A stretch of 64,000 nucleotides of DNA, from NCBI GenBank assembly GCA_025667525.1, contig JANFOE010000571.1, positions 24,527-88,526 on the forward strand. Direction: 5' to 3'. A model generated the notes under the pieces. The model ran no database searches. It saw nothing but the letters and a program-made list of their open reading frames with translations, and had not been told where the DNA came from. Each line of letters begins with the position of its first letter. Position 1 is the stretch's first letter. This document shows, one piece after another, positions 50,773-62,100 of the stretch. The DNA is from Glebionis coronaria (Eukaryota; Streptophyta; Magnoliopsida; Asterales; Asteraceae). Both the position numbers and the translations under genes were made by a program.

Positions 50773-51659
50773 CTTTCGGCTGTGTTATTACCCCATATGT
50801 ATTCTGCTATTTTTCCCCTCTTCAGATTGTGGTTGGCCCAATACGATTTTTCGTTGATAAAATGGCGACGTTAAAGCAAGGGGCAGCTTTACTTCACGTT
50901 TATCGTTTTCAGTATAATCCGGTGGAGCAATGCAACTAATTGGTGATGCGTGCATATATATTTCATTTTCTTCTATCCTTTTTCTTTTTGCAGGCAGTGA
51001 CTTAGCTTTTTCTATCTTAGATTTCTTTTCATTCTCTTTGGACAATTGAGTGTTACTTTGCTTTCTACCAAGATCTTTAAGCACTTGTTTTTTAGCCTGT
51101 GTCTTTTTAGAGACCTCCTTGCCAACATTTTTGTCTACCACAATTGTTTCTTTAGCTTGTTCCTTGTTAGATCTTCCTCTTTTACCAGGCTCTTGTCTTA
51201 GAACTTGAATTTCAGATAACATATCACCCTTTATGATGCCTTTAGCATCTAACTTCCCGACATCCTTTTTCAATAATTTCACCCTTATAGCATCAAATTT
51301 TGTAGTCTTTGCTTCGGTTTGAATTTTAGCTGATAGCGGAATCTCTATATATTTTTCATGTTGTTCGACAATAGGTTGTGTACTCAATGGTGTATTTCCT
51401 TTCAAAGTTCTTGTGTAGTTTTTCGGTAACCTCAATTTCATACTATGAAAAGGTTTACTAATTTGAACTTTTTAAATTTGGGGAGATTTTGGTGCATCTT
51501 CAATTAAGAAACTTTTTGGCAAGTTGTCTTCTACTTCAGCTAACAAAGGTAGTTTCATAAATGAGTAGTCCAAAAGCTGTTTGTTTACTTCTTCGATAGA
51601 AGGAAATTCGGTTATTAAACTATTGATTTCTTCATTTCCAATCGAAGGAAAGTTAGCTT
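50773..51659 (-). pseudogene. ULP1 central charged exon with one stop
   Basis: Lys/Glu-rich, low complexity: several KK and KR clusters (for example LPAKRKRIEENE), likely nuclear localisation and linker. TAA at 51472-51474 interrupts an otherwise open frame (APKSPQI-stop-KVQISKPF). Near 50810 the frame shifts from GKNSR to GKIAEYIWGNNTAER before the donor GTAAGTT. No catalytic motif here. Confidence 0.55.
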
Positions 51660-52065
51660 CTTTGAATATTTTAGAACATGTAATTAAAACAATCAGAATA
51701 ATCAATAGTTTTTTATGAAAAAATAGATTAACTTGATTTTACTGCATCATAGTTACACTTTACTGCATCATAGCATTTTGTTAACTAGTCATGCATCAAG
51801 CTTTATGGATAGTTCACAATCCAGTGCATTACTAATTTTAAAAACATAATGATGCAATGAAATTAATAGACAAGATAAAAAGAATCAAATTAAACAATTT
51901 TTTTTTGAAAAATGCATCATAGATACAGTTTTACTGCATCATATTGTTTTTGTTAATAGTCATGCAGTGATATGAAATGAGAACCCAAACTCCAGTGCAT
52001 TACTATGACAAAAACACTATGATGCAGTTAAATTAGTCGACAAGATTTAAAGAGTGTAATTTTAC

Positions 52066-52266
52066 TTTCATCTGCTCCCAGGATTTCATCAGATTCCATT
52101 CCTCCTTGCATTTCATTGTCTTCCATTCCACCTTATGTATAAAACACTTCTTCCTCACTATCAAAGAGTAGCTTTGGCGATTGATACTCAAGGAATGAAT
52201 CATCATAAATGACGATAGCTCCATCTTTATTGTATATTTCATCACATATTTCAGGATTTGCACAAT
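52066..52266 (-). pseudogene. Short acidic ULP1 exon
   Basis: After acceptor TTAATTAATAG reads DCANPEICDEIYNKDGAIV, then YDDSFLEYQSPKLLFDSEEE, with a TAA shortly after. Acidic, no known domain. Weakest exon of the model. Confidence 0.4.
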
Positions 52267-52594
52267 CTATTAATTAAGAATCAAACTTTTTAAAAATACT
52301 TTATTGAAATTTACTTTATAAACCAGTTTGCAATATGTTCTTTAACTAGTATATCATAGACTATAATACTAACTGCATTATAGTTTAGTTTATTACTAGT
52401 TAAATAAACTTTATGAGGCGGCCAAATTGTAGCATTAAACATAATTACTATTCACATTAAACCTAAAATAAGAGATACGAGTTTTAAGTTTTTTTCTAGT
52501 TATATTACAGACATTCAAAAGCCAAATTCAAAATATACGATCCTAGATAATAAATATTATACAAAAGCTAGAGAAGTGTTAGCGTTTATTTACT

Positions 52595-53258
52595 TTTAGG
52601 GGATTTCTTTTTCCCCACTTCCAATTTTTTAGCGGGTGATGTTGCTGCTCCTTTTGTTGATGTTGTCGCTTTTGTCGCCTTGTTCCCCACTTCCTTTTTT
52701 TAGCAGGTGATGCTGCTGCTCCTTTGGTTGATGTTTCTCTTTTGGCCCCTTGTTCCCCACTTCCAAATTTTTAGTGGTCGATGCTGCTGCTCCTTCCGTC
52801 GATGTTGTCCAATTTATGGGATTTGACCTTGTCGTTCTCGTCATTTCTGGTGTTGAGTTTGGGGTAGAATTTCCTTCCTCCATTGAACTAAGCGAGATAT
52901 TTTCATTGGTCTTCCCACCATCAATCTGGACATCGGTCACAGCATCGACATTCTTATTCGCCACATCAAAGTTTTGCAAATCAAATTTAGTTGCACCATC
53001 ATTCTGAGTAGCTTCAGTTGCACCATCATTCTGAGTAGCTTTCACGACATCAGCTCTCTTATCATTCTCGGTACTGTGATTCGCCCCATCAGACACGCCT
53101 TCATACAAGTCTTTTAAAAATGATTTAATTTTTTCTTCAAACGTCTTAAATTCTTCATCAAGTGGGTATTCTTCCAAAGCAATCTTAAGCTTCTGTTTGT
53201 TACTTTCAAACACTTCCTTAATCGTTGACAGTGAGGCATTCAAGCTATCCTTCATTTC
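52595..53258 (-). pseudogene. ULP1 exon with predicted coiled helix and 71-bp tandem repeats
   Basis: Acceptor ATCATGCAG, then EMKDSLNASLSTIKEVFESN, amphipathic, then Asn/Thr-rich text with a doubled TQNDGAT. Its 3' third (52600-52795) consists of two 71-bp units and part of a third, each containing GGAGCAGCAGCATC and GGAAGTGGGGA. Because 71 is not a multiple of 3 each copy is read in a different frame; the last ends in VGKKKSPKSK before TAA 52586-52588 or a donor GTAAAT. Confidence 0.55.
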
Positions 53259-53332
53259 CTGCATGATTTTTTAAAAAATACATTAGGATGCAGTGAATAA
53301 TAACTATGATGCAGTTTTTAAATGTTTTAATG

Positions 53333-54000
53333 GTCATTTGCATAATAACTATAAAATCATAGCTACCTACCTGCAAACATTTTTAGAAGTTTTAATTGTC
53401 ATTTGGACAACCTGGTGCATCAAACTAAACACCTAAAACACAAACACAAGATAATCCAGGAAGTTCTAATTTCATTTATTTCACTAGAAAATCCATGAAG
53501 TGGTATGTTAACACCTCTTCTACAGGTGCATAAACTTTTACATCTTATCTATTTTATTTTTAGATTGGGACATACTGAAAGATTACTATTAGTCATTTGG
53601 ACAACCTGGTGCATCAAAATATCAAAAATGTCAAATTAAACACCTACTTGCAAACATTTTTTAGAAGTTTTAATTGTCATTTGGACAACCTGGTGCATCA
53701 AACTACCTGGTACAAACACCTACCTGCAAACTGTCATTTGCATAATAACTATAAAATCATAGCTACCTACCTGCAAACATTTTTTAGAAGTTTTAATTGT
53801 CATTTGGACAACCTGGTGCATCAAACTAAACACCTAAAATACAAACAGAAGATAATCCAAGAAGTGCTAGTTTCATTTATTTCACTAGAAAATCCATGAA
53901 GTGGTATGTTAACACCTGTTCTACAGGTGCATAAACTTTTACATCTTCGCTATTTTATTTTTAGATTGGGACATACTGAAAGATTACTATCAGACATACA
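53333..54000. repeat. 400-bp tandem duplication in a ULP1 intron
   Basis: GTCATTTGCATAATAAC starts at 53333 and again at 53733; the second copy is partial (to about 54000). A subunit containing CATTTGGACAACCTGGTGCA appears three to four times. Confidence 0.8.
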
Positions 54001-54170
54001 AGAACACACCGACATATTAGAATAGATGGACATGTCCCAAACACTACCAAATGCATCAAAATAAGACATAGAGCTTGAAGTGGTATGTTAACTCGCAAAA
54101 TATTAAAACTGTCATATTATTTAAACATATCACCCTATGTTACAGCAGCAAAATGAAACTTAGTGTTTAC

Positions 54171-55130
54171 CTGACTTGTTTTTGATCTAAACTGTATAAG
54201 ATCCTCGTCTGGTTGACTTGTATTTCCAATATGATTCTTTTTCTTTGTCTTGTCAACCTTCTTCTTGGGGGGGGGGGGGGGAAGAACTCGTAACCTTCCA
54301 AGATTGGAAATTTCCCGAAACCTTTCATAACATCAATTTCTTCTTTCTCTCGCTTTTTCAACAACTCGGTGTTCCATCCTTTGAAAACAGGTGATGTTCT
54401 TTCCACAGTTATAGTTGGTGAGATTGTGGAGCTGCATTATAGTAGCTACAAAAAAAGGAAGTGATGCAGTTAATATAGGAAATGATGCATTTAAGATTAA
54501 ACATACTAAGAAGTTTAGAAGCATTAAAAAAACGTACCGCCAAAAGAAGTTTGGACGCACCGAAATAACATCCTGGTCTTGTTTTCCATGTCTTAACTCC
54601 TGACCGAATGCATTTTAAAGCATATCCACACCAATCATAGTTTTGAAAATCTTCAATATCTCTTAATGTATATAAGAATCTTTGACTGATTGTGCCATCC
54701 TTATTACCCTTAGCCACAATATTGAAAACACCACTAAAAATCCAACTTTGAACTCCCAACCCGTTGTTGTCAAACTACAAACATGATCATCAACTATAGA
54801 TATATGAGGCCTTGGCGCTTTATCGCCTCCCCATGGAGTTGTAGCTCTCCAATCCGTTGTTGTTTTGTCTTCTGTCGTTGTAGCTCGAAGAGCAATCACT
54901 TCTTTCTCTCCCATGGGTATTCCAAGCATTTCATGAATTAATTCCTTTGTCACCTTAATTTGTCTTCCATCATCCATGTGTATTGTGTCCGTATCACAAT
55001 CAAAGTTAAACGCAACCCAGTACGAAAGCTTTGATGGAATGGAAGGGTAATCAAAATTTTTATAATATTCTCCCAAACCCATTTCTCTTATAGTCTCAAC
55101 CTGGGCGTTTGTTAAAGATTCCAATACAAG
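54171..55130 (-). pseudogene. Plant-specific N-terminal domain exons (55130-54538, 54431-54171) of the ULP1 gene
   Basis: Reads LVLESLTNAQVETIREMGLG, then LSYWVAFNFDCDTDTIHMDD, VTKELIHEMLGIPMG, and after a one-base shift near 54722 GNKDGTISQRFLYTLRDIED and NYDWCGYALKC. This MGLG / LGIPMG / YDW pattern is the usual N-terminal part of plant ULP1-type and related mobile-domain proteins (from memory). The second exon carries FKGWNTELLKKREKEEIDV and a Pro run encoded by 15 C in a row (54267-54281 as G on the + strand). The junction between the two exons does not fit cleanly, so one more lesion is possible. Confidence 0.62.
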
Positions 55131-55178
55131 CTTCAAATGATTAGACGATATTCTTTAATTAATATAAGGAAAAGTAAC

Positions 55179-55489
55179 CTTTTCTTCACCACCAGAATCC
55201 ATATTTTCATCATCAATCGATAGAGGTGTTTCCTCCAATATATCATCATTACTAACCTTCTTTTTTCCTTTAATAACAACGTTCTGTTTTACAACGGCTA
55301 TTTGACTATCGTGAATACCTTTATTCCCCTTTGCCATTTTCTTTTTCCCAACCAACTTATCTACACCCACTTCAGTTCCTTTCTTTGCCATTTTACCAAC
55401 AACAGCTACGTCGTTTCCAAGACTCAATATTTTACCCTTCAACTTATTTACATCAACAGGTGACGGAGCATCACTCACATTTTTTCCTG
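55179..55489 (-). pseudogene. Lys-rich N-terminal ULP1 exon
   Basis: Acceptor CTCTGATGCAG, then AGKNVSDAPSPVDVNKLKGK and many GKKK and KK runs, ending GGEEK before donor GTTACT. Low-complexity basic/acidic linker; no catalytic motif. Confidence 0.55.
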
Positions 55490-56230
55490 CTGCATCAGAG
55501 AATAAAATTAAGTGCACACACCAATACATCAAGTACAAAACTAAAACAAACCTACTGTGATGCAAAAAATAAATACATCATACCAAACTAATGAAACAGA
55601 AACGTAGGTTTACTGCATCACAGTTTAAATTTCAGTGCATCACACCAATACAAGTAACTACATCAAGTACAGAACTAAAAAAACCTATTGTAAAAAAAAC
55701 TATTCTAATGCATCACAATGTGGATTTACTGCATCACTGTTTAAAAAAACCACATGTAAAAGTAACTGCATCACACCAATACAAATAGCGACATCAAGTA
55801 CACAGCTAAAAAAAACCTACTGTAAAAAACCTATCATAAATAAGGCTAAGAAAGAATTTTGCATTTAGCAAACAACCTACCATAAGAACACATTTAACCT
55901 AGTAGCCTAACTCATACTTACACACGATTGCCACATACTGCATCATAACGTATATTTAAGTGCATTAAGCAAACAACCTAGCAAACAAACACATATTGCA
56001 TTATAAACACATTTCCGCAAATAACATAAACTACACTAAACAAAACAGACCACTACATCACAATTTAAATTATCTTCTATCAAAATGATGTTCCCTGAAT
56101 TATTCTAAAAAATTTCGTTAGACACCATAACCTACGTTTTCGTATATAACGCAATCTACGTTTAGCTGTCCTTTAAAACATCTGACCACTACTGCATCAA
56201 AACTTAAATTCAAATGTATTAAAGAAAAAC
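55490..56230. repeat. Intron rich in CTGCATCA words
   Basis: Exact CTGCATCA at about 55490, 55611, 55729, 55766, 55938 and 56190 amid AT-rich sequence with CAATACAAGTA repeats. No gene seen on either strand. Confidence 0.6.
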
Positions 56231-56478
56231 CTTTTCTATTTTTCGCCTGCTTCGGAGTATTCTGAATATCCTCTAATTCTTGTGGATTTTGATCAGGTAA
56301 ATTATTTCCATCCGAATTTTGGCTCTTTTTCTTTTTTGCCCGATGGCTACTTTCTTCGGGTTCGTCTCCCTGGGCATGATTTTACGTACGACACGTTTGG
56401 TTGAACAAACTTTTTTCCTTTTTGATGATCTTGTGCTTGCTATCTCGTCATTTTGATCCGCTTCATTATCATTACTAC
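56231..56478 (-). pseudogene. Basic N-terminal exon of the ULP1 gene
   Basis: Acceptor GTCTTACAG, donor AAAAG-GTTTTTC. Reads NDNEADQNDEIASTRSSKRK, then shifts one base near 56373 to GDEPEESSHRAKKKKSQNSD. Contains two likely nuclear localisation signals (SSKRKK and AKKKKS). Confidence 0.5.
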
Positions 56479-56540
56479 CTGTAAGACAATAAATTCACAC
56501 GGTTAGCTATTATCACATTCAACAAAACAAAAAAAATGAG

Positions 56541-56618
56541 TGATTTATACATAATCTAACTTCTCATCAGTGACTTATACATAATCTAACTTCTCATCAG
56601 TGACTTATACACAATCAA
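56541..56618. repeat. 30-bp tandem repeat, 2.6 copies
   Basis: Unit TGACTTATACATAATCTAAC plus TTCTCATCAG. The rest of 56479-56940 is AT-rich without a gene. Confidence 0.85.
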
Positions 56619-56947
56619 AGTTTACTGCATGAGTGACTTATATCTTCAACAATAAACAAGGATAACATAGCTACTCACTAGCTTCGGTAACACATATTTT
56701 CTCTCAAAGTTTTCAATTCAACATAAACGACATCTTAAGCCCGTTTTCTCTTCAAAGAAGACATCGCCACGATTCCTCTATCTCGTGAATACTATCTTCT
56801 TGCCAATAATAGAATCCAATATGCAACTACTTCTTTTTGTTTAGCCTTTTTTTATTGTAAGTATCTCAAAATTTGACCTTCGCATTCGGTCTTTGATTGA
56901 TACAAAAATCATCAATACCATGAAAAAGCGAATATGAATGCCAAATT

Positions 56948-57142
56948 ATGAGGTCCGTTACTAAAAAGAACAAAGAAAAAGATGCTAATGTATATTGGAT
57001 TCAATTATTAGGCAAAAAGATGATGTTCACGAGAAAAAGGAATCATGGGAATATCTACTTTGAAGAGGATACAGGCTTAAGATGTCGTTTATGTGGAGTA
57101 ATCTTTGAGAGCAAACATGTGATACCAAAGCTATTTGAGTAA
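56948..57142 (+). pseudogene. Possible fragment of a SNF2/CLASSY-type chromatin gene
   Basis: Frame of 64 codons with EEDTGLRCRLCGVIFESK. Plant CLASSY/DRD1-type SNF2 proteins carry a similar C-x2-C segment after an acidic patch with an IG(L/Y).CR.CG pattern (from memory). No helicase motif follows within the next kb, so at best this is a captured or decayed piece. It lies on the strand opposite to the ULP1 gene. Confidence 0.35.
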
Positions 57143-57576
57143 CTATGTATCTTTTATCTATGTATCTTTTATCTTTGAGAGCAAAAAATCAGCTACATCA
57201 ACAAGACACCAACGCATAAAAATCTAAGATACTATGTGCACAACCTAACATATACTCATACTACACAAACAATTTCCTACTACGCCATTTCATAAAATAA
57301 AATGCATCTATAAGACACACACAACTAAGACACTATGCATGTAACCTAGCCTAGACACATACTTCATACACAAGTTCATACTACATCATTTCAAAAAATC
57401 AACCACATCAATAAGTAAAAAGCATACAAATAACTAAGAATCATTTCTCGTAAGCTAATCTAGAGGCATACTATACACACAACTAAACAAATATGACATA
57501 TATTATTCTCTTCTCAAGCCCGATAGCTCACACAAACTGCATTAAGGTTATACAATTGCGCGCACACAAACACACA

Positions 57577-57663
57577 ATTATTGGCGCAAACAAAATTACA
57601 ACTTTAAAAATATAGAGTAGCAAAATTATTGGCGCAAACAAAATTACAACTTTAAAAATATAG
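57577..57663. repeat. 48-bp-period duplication
   Basis: ATTATTGGCGCAAACAAAAT and the 19 bases after it occur at 57577 and again at 57625. The surrounding 57150-57900 has no recognised gene. Confidence 0.8.
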
Positions 57664-57919
57664 GAAACATACCATCTCCGATCATAATTCAAATAGCGCA
57701 TACATGAATAAACCTCAACATCAAAATGTTTTTTTGAACAATCATTATCTATATCCAAAGTCCTACTACCCGAACATAATTCAATCCATAAGTGAAACAG
57801 TTAGTCCATACACCAATACAACTAGTGAACAGATTGCTAAGGGAACCATCAATGTTGCATTAGTAGCACATAGACACACCAAGATACATTTACTGAGAAC
57901 TAAAAGATCTGCGGGTAAA

Positions 57920-58032
57920 TAGGGGCGGACCTACATGAGAGCCGGGTGTGGCACAGGCCACACCCGATTTGAGGTTATGAAGTGGGATTTTTCTAAAAGT
58001 ATTGTTTTTTTAATATCTTGAGTCCGCCCCTG
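57920..58032. mobile_element. 113-bp hAT-type MITE
   Basis: Inverted ends (T/C)AGGGGCGGAC and GTCCGCCCCTG, flanked by CGGGTAAA (57912-57919) and CACGTAAA (58033-58040), 6 of 8 bases alike, the 8-bp size expected for hAT. A related copy of the flank at about 58451-58480 (AAAAGATCTGTGAGTAAATG) lacks the element and shows the empty site. Confidence 0.72.
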
Positions 58033-58040
58033 CACGTAAA

Positions 58041-59560
58041 TGAATCCAGCATCCATGCAGTAATTATAACACTCTAATGCAGTAATTATAACACTCTAAT
58101 GCAGTAACAAATGAACTAATCATCTAATCTCTTACTTAACAATTCAACTACATATTCACATAATGAAGACATAAGTATCTTCGTCGAACATTCTTTGTCA
58201 CAAAACATAACCTAGTGCATCACTTCATCAGATCAAATGCATAATCCTTTTACTAAAAACAAACACTTTTCGACATGTCAAACACACTACAAGCATACTA
58301 ATGTAACCTAACATTAAATACCATGGACAAGTGTATGTTGTATTACTTCATTAGACTACCTGCATTACTTCATTATATCAATTGCATTACTCTATTAAAC
58401 CAACTACATTAATAGCACATAAACATGGCAAAATACATTTTTCGAGAACTAAAAGATCTGTGAGTAAATGAACCCAGAATCATACGTCACACGCTATTTC
58501 CTATTGCATCATTTTATTACAACAACTAACAACTGGAGTAATAACACATAAACACACACACACACACACAAACATAAACTTTTTGACAACTAAAATGTGA
58601 ATCTGTTCTACTAGATTAAACTTGGCATTTTGAAACATGAGTTGCATCATAATATAAAAAACTGGATTGAACAACTAAATAACTATAGTTTAAAACAAAG
58701 TGTGTTTTAAAACAAAAATAACTGCATCAAAAACCCAGTAAACTGTATCACAATATAAAAATAACCGCATTAAACAACCAACCAAATACAAAAAGTTTCA
58801 CGCATAGCATAACCTACGCTTATTCATCCTAATACATGATAACTTAGGACCTACTACATCACAGTTAAAAACCAATTGCATAGTTCATACAACCACCTAA
58901 GCAATCACATTTCGACATATAATTCCACCTACACATGACCTAATCAAACCTTATACACCACTTCACGTAACCAAATCGAATCTTATATTATACAAACGAG
59001 TACTTACTGCATTACTTCATGACATAAACTGCATCAAGCACATAAACACATAAACAAACAGACACTTTTCGACACCTAAAACACAATGAGTGTATCCTAA
59101 TATGACCTTATACTTTACATACAAGTACTTACTACATTACTACATTACAAAAACTGCATCAAATAAACAAACATATACACTCTTTTTATAACTAAACCAC
59201 ACTACGAGTAACCAAATCTAACTTTATATTGTACAAACGAGTACTACTGTATTACGTCATGACAACCACTATGTAAAGTACACAAGCAAACATGCACTTT
59301 TCGACACCTAAAACACAATGAATGTATCCTAAACTAACCTTATACTTCACATACAAGTATACATAAAAAAATACATACACTATTTTTTATAAGTAAAGTA
59401 CACTAGGAATAACCAAATCTAGCCTTATATTATACAAACGGGTACTTACTGCATTACTTCATGACGTCAACTGCATCAGCCACACAAACACACAAGCGAT
59501 CACTTTTCGATGCCCAAAACACACCGCGTGTCGTAATCTAACCTTATGTGTGTCAAATGT
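58041..59560. repeat. Decayed tandem array, period about 115-120 bp
   Basis: Units begin near GTACTTACTGCATTACTTC and contain ACTGCATCAA, CACTTTTCGACACCTAAAAC and GAGTGTATCCTAA; clear starts near 59000, 59122, 59241 and 59440, looser before 58900. A (AC)n run at 58554-58570. The same unit family forms the cleaner array at 62101-62640. Confidence 0.7.
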
Positions 59561-60964
59561 AGTAAAAAAATATTCTAGTGTGTTGTAGGAAGAACAAGAC
59601 AAAATGGAATGAAGGAGGAACAAATGTGTCGAATGTAAAAAAAACAAAACAAATCAGGTCATGAGAAAGGTGTGTTGTAAGAACATGACAAAATTGTCCT
59701 TTCACTATTAAAAAACGTTTTATCTTCTTATTGAAAAAACAAAACAATTTTACTTAAAAGGTGGTTATTCTTAATTATGGTTTTTAAAGCTTTGTCATAA
59801 TAAACTTTCACGAACCTTTCTCGTAATTGATGCATTCTCATCAGGTCCTGGGAATCCACAAAAGAAATCAAATAAGGTCCCAAATTTACCCCGAGTCTAA
59901 TGCGATTTTAAATCCTTAACCAACCATTGTCAAGACTTTAGAGAGTGAATACCATTTTTTAACTGAAATCTTTTTTAAAGCCTTATGATTGCTGCGATTT
60001 AAAATGGTTGTTCTCTTTTTTTTCAGAACCTTGACACACAGTTGCTAAACAGGCGCGGACCAAACGGACGCGGGCTTAAACGGGCGCACAATAAAAACAC
60101 ATAAACTAAAATAAAAAACTCTGAAACGGACTTAAACGTGCGCATGAACTAAGTATGTAATCAGGCCTATTCATCCATCAGTTTCAATGCAACGGAACAA
60201 ATGATGCTAAGAAACTACGAACAGAACACAATAACATATATGATATTTCATACACAGAGGAGTTCATGGTACCTAAAAACTGAAAAAATTAAAAACCATC
60301 ACATTTTTAGTGTATCCATTACAATAATTTCAGTGGTTCGAGCCTTAAGCAATACTCATCACACGAGGTGTTTGATACTGAGTAAAATAGTCCTGCCTTA
60401 GCAGTGGGAGTTCTCTAGCTTTTTAAACAAAGCTCAAACCTGATTGATAGACTATAACCATGCTCTTAACAAATGAAGACCCGTTATACACAGGTTTACA
60501 TCGTATCATATTATCATGGAACCTCATGAGACTGGCTACGGATCATATGCTAGTTTAATTCGACTTCGTAGACGAGAACAGATGTATGGTTGACGTTTAC
60601 CAATTCTAAACATCATCTAATACACCATAACAAGTTTCTAATAGCCAGAACTAAACATTCCATCTCAAGCAAACATAATGTTTAAAATGCAGTAAATCTA
60701 ATTGAAACATGCGTCTAATTCAAGGCTGCAAAATGTACAATGTTTAACTAGATTCAGCCACTAAACTTAGCCATACATATCAGCGTCCTTGACCAAACAA
60801 ATCGTCTTTCGGTTCAGATTAATCGACCAGATGACAAAAAGTTTCATACAAAAAATTTCACTCACAAATTTTTCTAACGTTGCTACAAAACACATATAAA
60901 AACACTACATTAAAGTTATACGATCTTAATAAAGTTATACAATCTTAAAAAATCGTAAGCCGCT
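59561..60964. other. Unassigned 1.4 kb
   Basis: No gene or repeat family recognised. Notable only for related words GGACGCGGGCTTAAACGGGC and GGACTTAAACGTGCGC near 60067-60145, which look like a short direct repeat. Confidence 0.4.
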
Positions 60965-61140
60965 GCAAGCCCATAGCAAGCCCGCTGCAAGCCTGCAACA
61001 AGCCCGCTGCAAGCCCGATGCAAGTCTGCTGCAAGCCCGCAGAAAGCACGCAGCAAGCACGCAACAAGCACGCAGCAAGCCTGCAGCAAGCCCTCATCAA
61101 GCCCGCATCAAGCCTGCATCAAGACTGCAACAAGACCATA
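60965..61140. repeat. 11-bp minisatellite, 16 units
   Basis: 176 bases are exactly sixteen 11-mers with consensus GCAAGCCCGCA, without an indel. GC-rich compared with everything around it. All units differ by one to three bases from their neighbours. Confidence 0.95.
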
Positions 61141-61366
61141 TAAAAACTAATTGCAAAACATTGCATAACTAGTACACTTAACATAATTTAGCCAACATAT
61201 ATCATACAAATACTTCATAACAGTCTACCATATAAAAACTAATTGCAAAATAAATATAAATCATAGATCAATTTTAACAAAATCACTTACTAGATGATAT
61301 GGTTATCGAGTTTTCTGGCGACTTTTCTTTATGATTTCCATAAAATACTTTTTTTTCAACCACAGT

Positions 61367-61940
61367 TGTTGATGCAAAAGTTGGTTGATCCTTGCTAGAC
61401 CCGAATTAGGCTTGATTCGGGTTGGCTGGGCTCCGGCTCCTGCACCAAGTGAATCTTTTGGTTGGGATCCTACACACTAAACAACACGCGTTAGGCTTAC
61501 CGTGAGAATGTTTCCCACGATTAGACTCCGGCGTGAGAGTAAGTAATCGATTTAGGGTTTATGTGAGTTTAGAGTACAAGTCGTAATACCTTTGTGGAAC
61601 CCTTGGGGGTTCCTTTTATAGGCAGTGAAACCCTAGTGGGCTTCCACTGATGCTTCGGCCCCAAGGAAGAGATAATCACTAGAATTTAGAATGATTGTTA
61701 TCTTCTAATCTTGGTAGTGAATATCCTCTCTTATTGGGATAAAGATACTCCAGACAGAATATGATTCTGTCTAATCTTATGTCGGCCGCACTGGGCCGTG
61801 GGCCGCACACATGTGCGGTTACTGTTCACTCAAGCCCATAAGCCTGAATGACATTTATCCACCCATCTGTGATGGACCGGATACGGGTAGTACCCGTGGG
61901 TCGGGCTCATGACCCGGTTGGGGACTATACGTCATCAACA
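61367..61940 (-). repeat. Probable solo LTR of a gypsy element (574 bp)
   Basis: Ends are inverted over 8 bases: TGTTGATG...CATCAACA. On the - strand there is CCTATAAAAGGAACC (near 61620), followed downstream by TCACGCCGGAG and GTGGGAAACATTCTCACGG, which resembles the R-U5 part of Tat-type gypsy LTRs (from memory). Much more GC-rich than the surroundings. The flanks ACAGT and GTCTA are not a target duplication, so the insertion borders were altered or the call is imprecise. No internal region nearby. Confidence 0.5.
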
Positions 61941-62100
61941 GTCTAGCACTTTTTCTTTTTACTAAATCAATTAAATTAAAATTTGTATAAGTATTTAATA
62001 AACATAAAATAAAAAATAAAAATAATTAGGGTTTTCAATAGTATTTACCTGAGGGAGAAAAATCCTTCAAATTCGTCCTCACTATTTCTAACCACTACCA

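Larger units (their letters stand above)
49146..56478 (-). pseudogene. Plant ULP1-type gene (C48 cysteine protease with plant-specific N-terminal domain), decayed
   Basis: Eleven exons can be modelled with GT-AG borders: 56478-56231, 55489-55179, 55130-54538, 54431-54171, 53258-52595, 52266-52066, 51659-50773, 50408-50225, 50150-50071, 49984-49825, 49561-49146. Known: ULP1 proteases remove SUMO-like modifiers; many plant copies ride in Mutator-like elements. Lesions: single-base shifts near 56373, 54722, 50810, 49970 (T7 where T6 fits) and 49490, and in-frame TAA at 51472-51474. The start exon is not identified. It is convergent with the FRS gene and shares the TGATGCAG-rich surroundings. That it is one gene rather than two (break near 52590) is inferred from the usual order of this plant family. 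Confidence 0.72.

Noticed and set aside
61367..61950. Helitron ending in CTAG at 61942-61946
   Set aside because: The terminal hairpin expected 10 bases upstream is absent and the 8-bp inverted ends fit an LTR better.
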